NCBI RefSeq assembly: GCF_032922745.1
Contig: NZ_CP136693.1
Location: forward strand, 4,154,001 to 4,218,000
Origin: Marinobacter salarius
GTDB lineage: Bacteria; Pseudomonadota; Gammaproteobacteria; Pseudomonadales; Oleiphilaceae
Reading direction: 5' to 3'
DNA: 64,000 bases
Shown: positions 63,809 to 64,000 of the stretch, piece after piece
Layout: the number at the start of each line of letters is the position of its first letter
How positions within the stretch are numbered: the first letter of the stretch is position 1
Program-made: the position numbers and the translations under genes
The notes under the pieces: model-generated
What the model was told of the DNA's origin: nothing
Seen by the model: the letters and a program-made list of their open reading frames with translations, nothing else
Databases searched by the model: none

Positions 63809-64000
63809 TTAATGCCCTGATGATTCAGAGGCACCCGGTTCGTTCAAAATCTCTTCCAGCAGCTCACGCTCTTCGTCCGTAAATACCCGCTTTTCCAGCA
63901 GGTCGGGGCGTCGCTCCCGGGTTCGCCTCAACGACTGTTTCAGCCGCCAACGCCGGATCTGATCATGGTGACCGCCTAACAAAACATCCGGCACAGCCTG
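63809..64000 (-). CDS. trmD: tRNA (guanine37-N1)-methyltransferase, 3' part
   Basis: Only the last 63 residues are in the window; the frame runs off the right edge without a start. The segment [17 protein letters not shown] is typical of TrmD, which methylates G37 of tRNAs. Position next to rplS supports it. The annotated reading frame that begins inside this segment is not a true start. Confidence 0.92.
   Translation of the reverse strand, partial: QAVPDVLLGGHHDQIRRWRLKQSLRRTRERRPDLLEKRVFTDEERELLEEILNEPGASESSGH

Overview
The window is an almost fully coding, core-genome stretch of a gammaproteobacterium. I place it in or next to Marinobacter. The main reasons are a 512-residue fatty acyl-CoA reductase of the Marinobacter wax-ester type, Pseudomonas/Marinobacter-like gene order in several clusters, and many GGDEF/EAL and HDOD signalling proteins. 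The evidence is protein family recognition and synteny recalled from memory; no database search was run. No rRNA, tRNA, CRISPR array, prophage or insertion sequence was seen.

Layout. 0-7 kb: a D-2-hydroxyacid dehydrogenase converges on an acetate module (acs with a CrbR/ErdR-like response regulator), followed by the fatty acyl-CoA reductase and an orphan MinD/ParA ATPase. 7.5-13.6 kb: an HDOD histidine kinase with a REC-PAS-GGDEF-EAL partner, then a methyltransferase paired with a DUF2156 (MprF C-terminal-like) protein. 13.6-25.6 kb: murI, nudC, plsB, rsmJ, uppP, tsaB-adk, a YbaK-HDOD fusion and ppc. 25.7-35 kb: two small convergent paralogues, then mazG, relA, rlmD, cysM and a GacS/BarA-type hybrid kinase. 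35-48.5 kb: the lepA-lepB-DUF4845-rnc-era-recO-pdxJ operon and the rpoE-mucA-mucB-rseC-mucD envelope-stress operon, separated by a CHASE-PAS-GGDEF-EAL protein. 48.6-53 kb: nadB, sdhE-ygfX, ygfZ and a third HDOD protein. 53-64 kb: ung, lysS, prfB (with its programmed frameshift), recJ, thrC, hom, dsbC, xerD, rplS and the 3' part of trmD.

Functional themes. Acetyl-CoA entry (acs), its anaplerotic use (ppc), phospholipid acylation (plsB) and fatty alcohol formation (FAR) point to acetate/lipid metabolism with storage lipid synthesis. Regulation is dense: stringent response (relA), Gac-type kinase, sigma-E/anti-sigma system with a probable autoregulatory promoter, two composite c-di-GMP proteins (one with a damaged EAL metal site) and three HDOD proteins of different architecture.

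Most unusual signals. (1) Two copies of a roughly 85-90 nt stem-loop element lie just after stop codons, in the sense orientation of the upstream gene. The 20-nt loop and inner stem are nearly identical, but the outer stems differ in sequence while staying fully paired. (2) A separate 108-nt inverted repeat lies upstream of prfB. (3) A methyltransferase/DUF2156 pair could be an uncharacterised lipid-modification module. (4) The kinase/cyclase pair at 7.5-11.6 kb has an unusual HDOD input domain. I did not find a large, clearly new multi-gene system.
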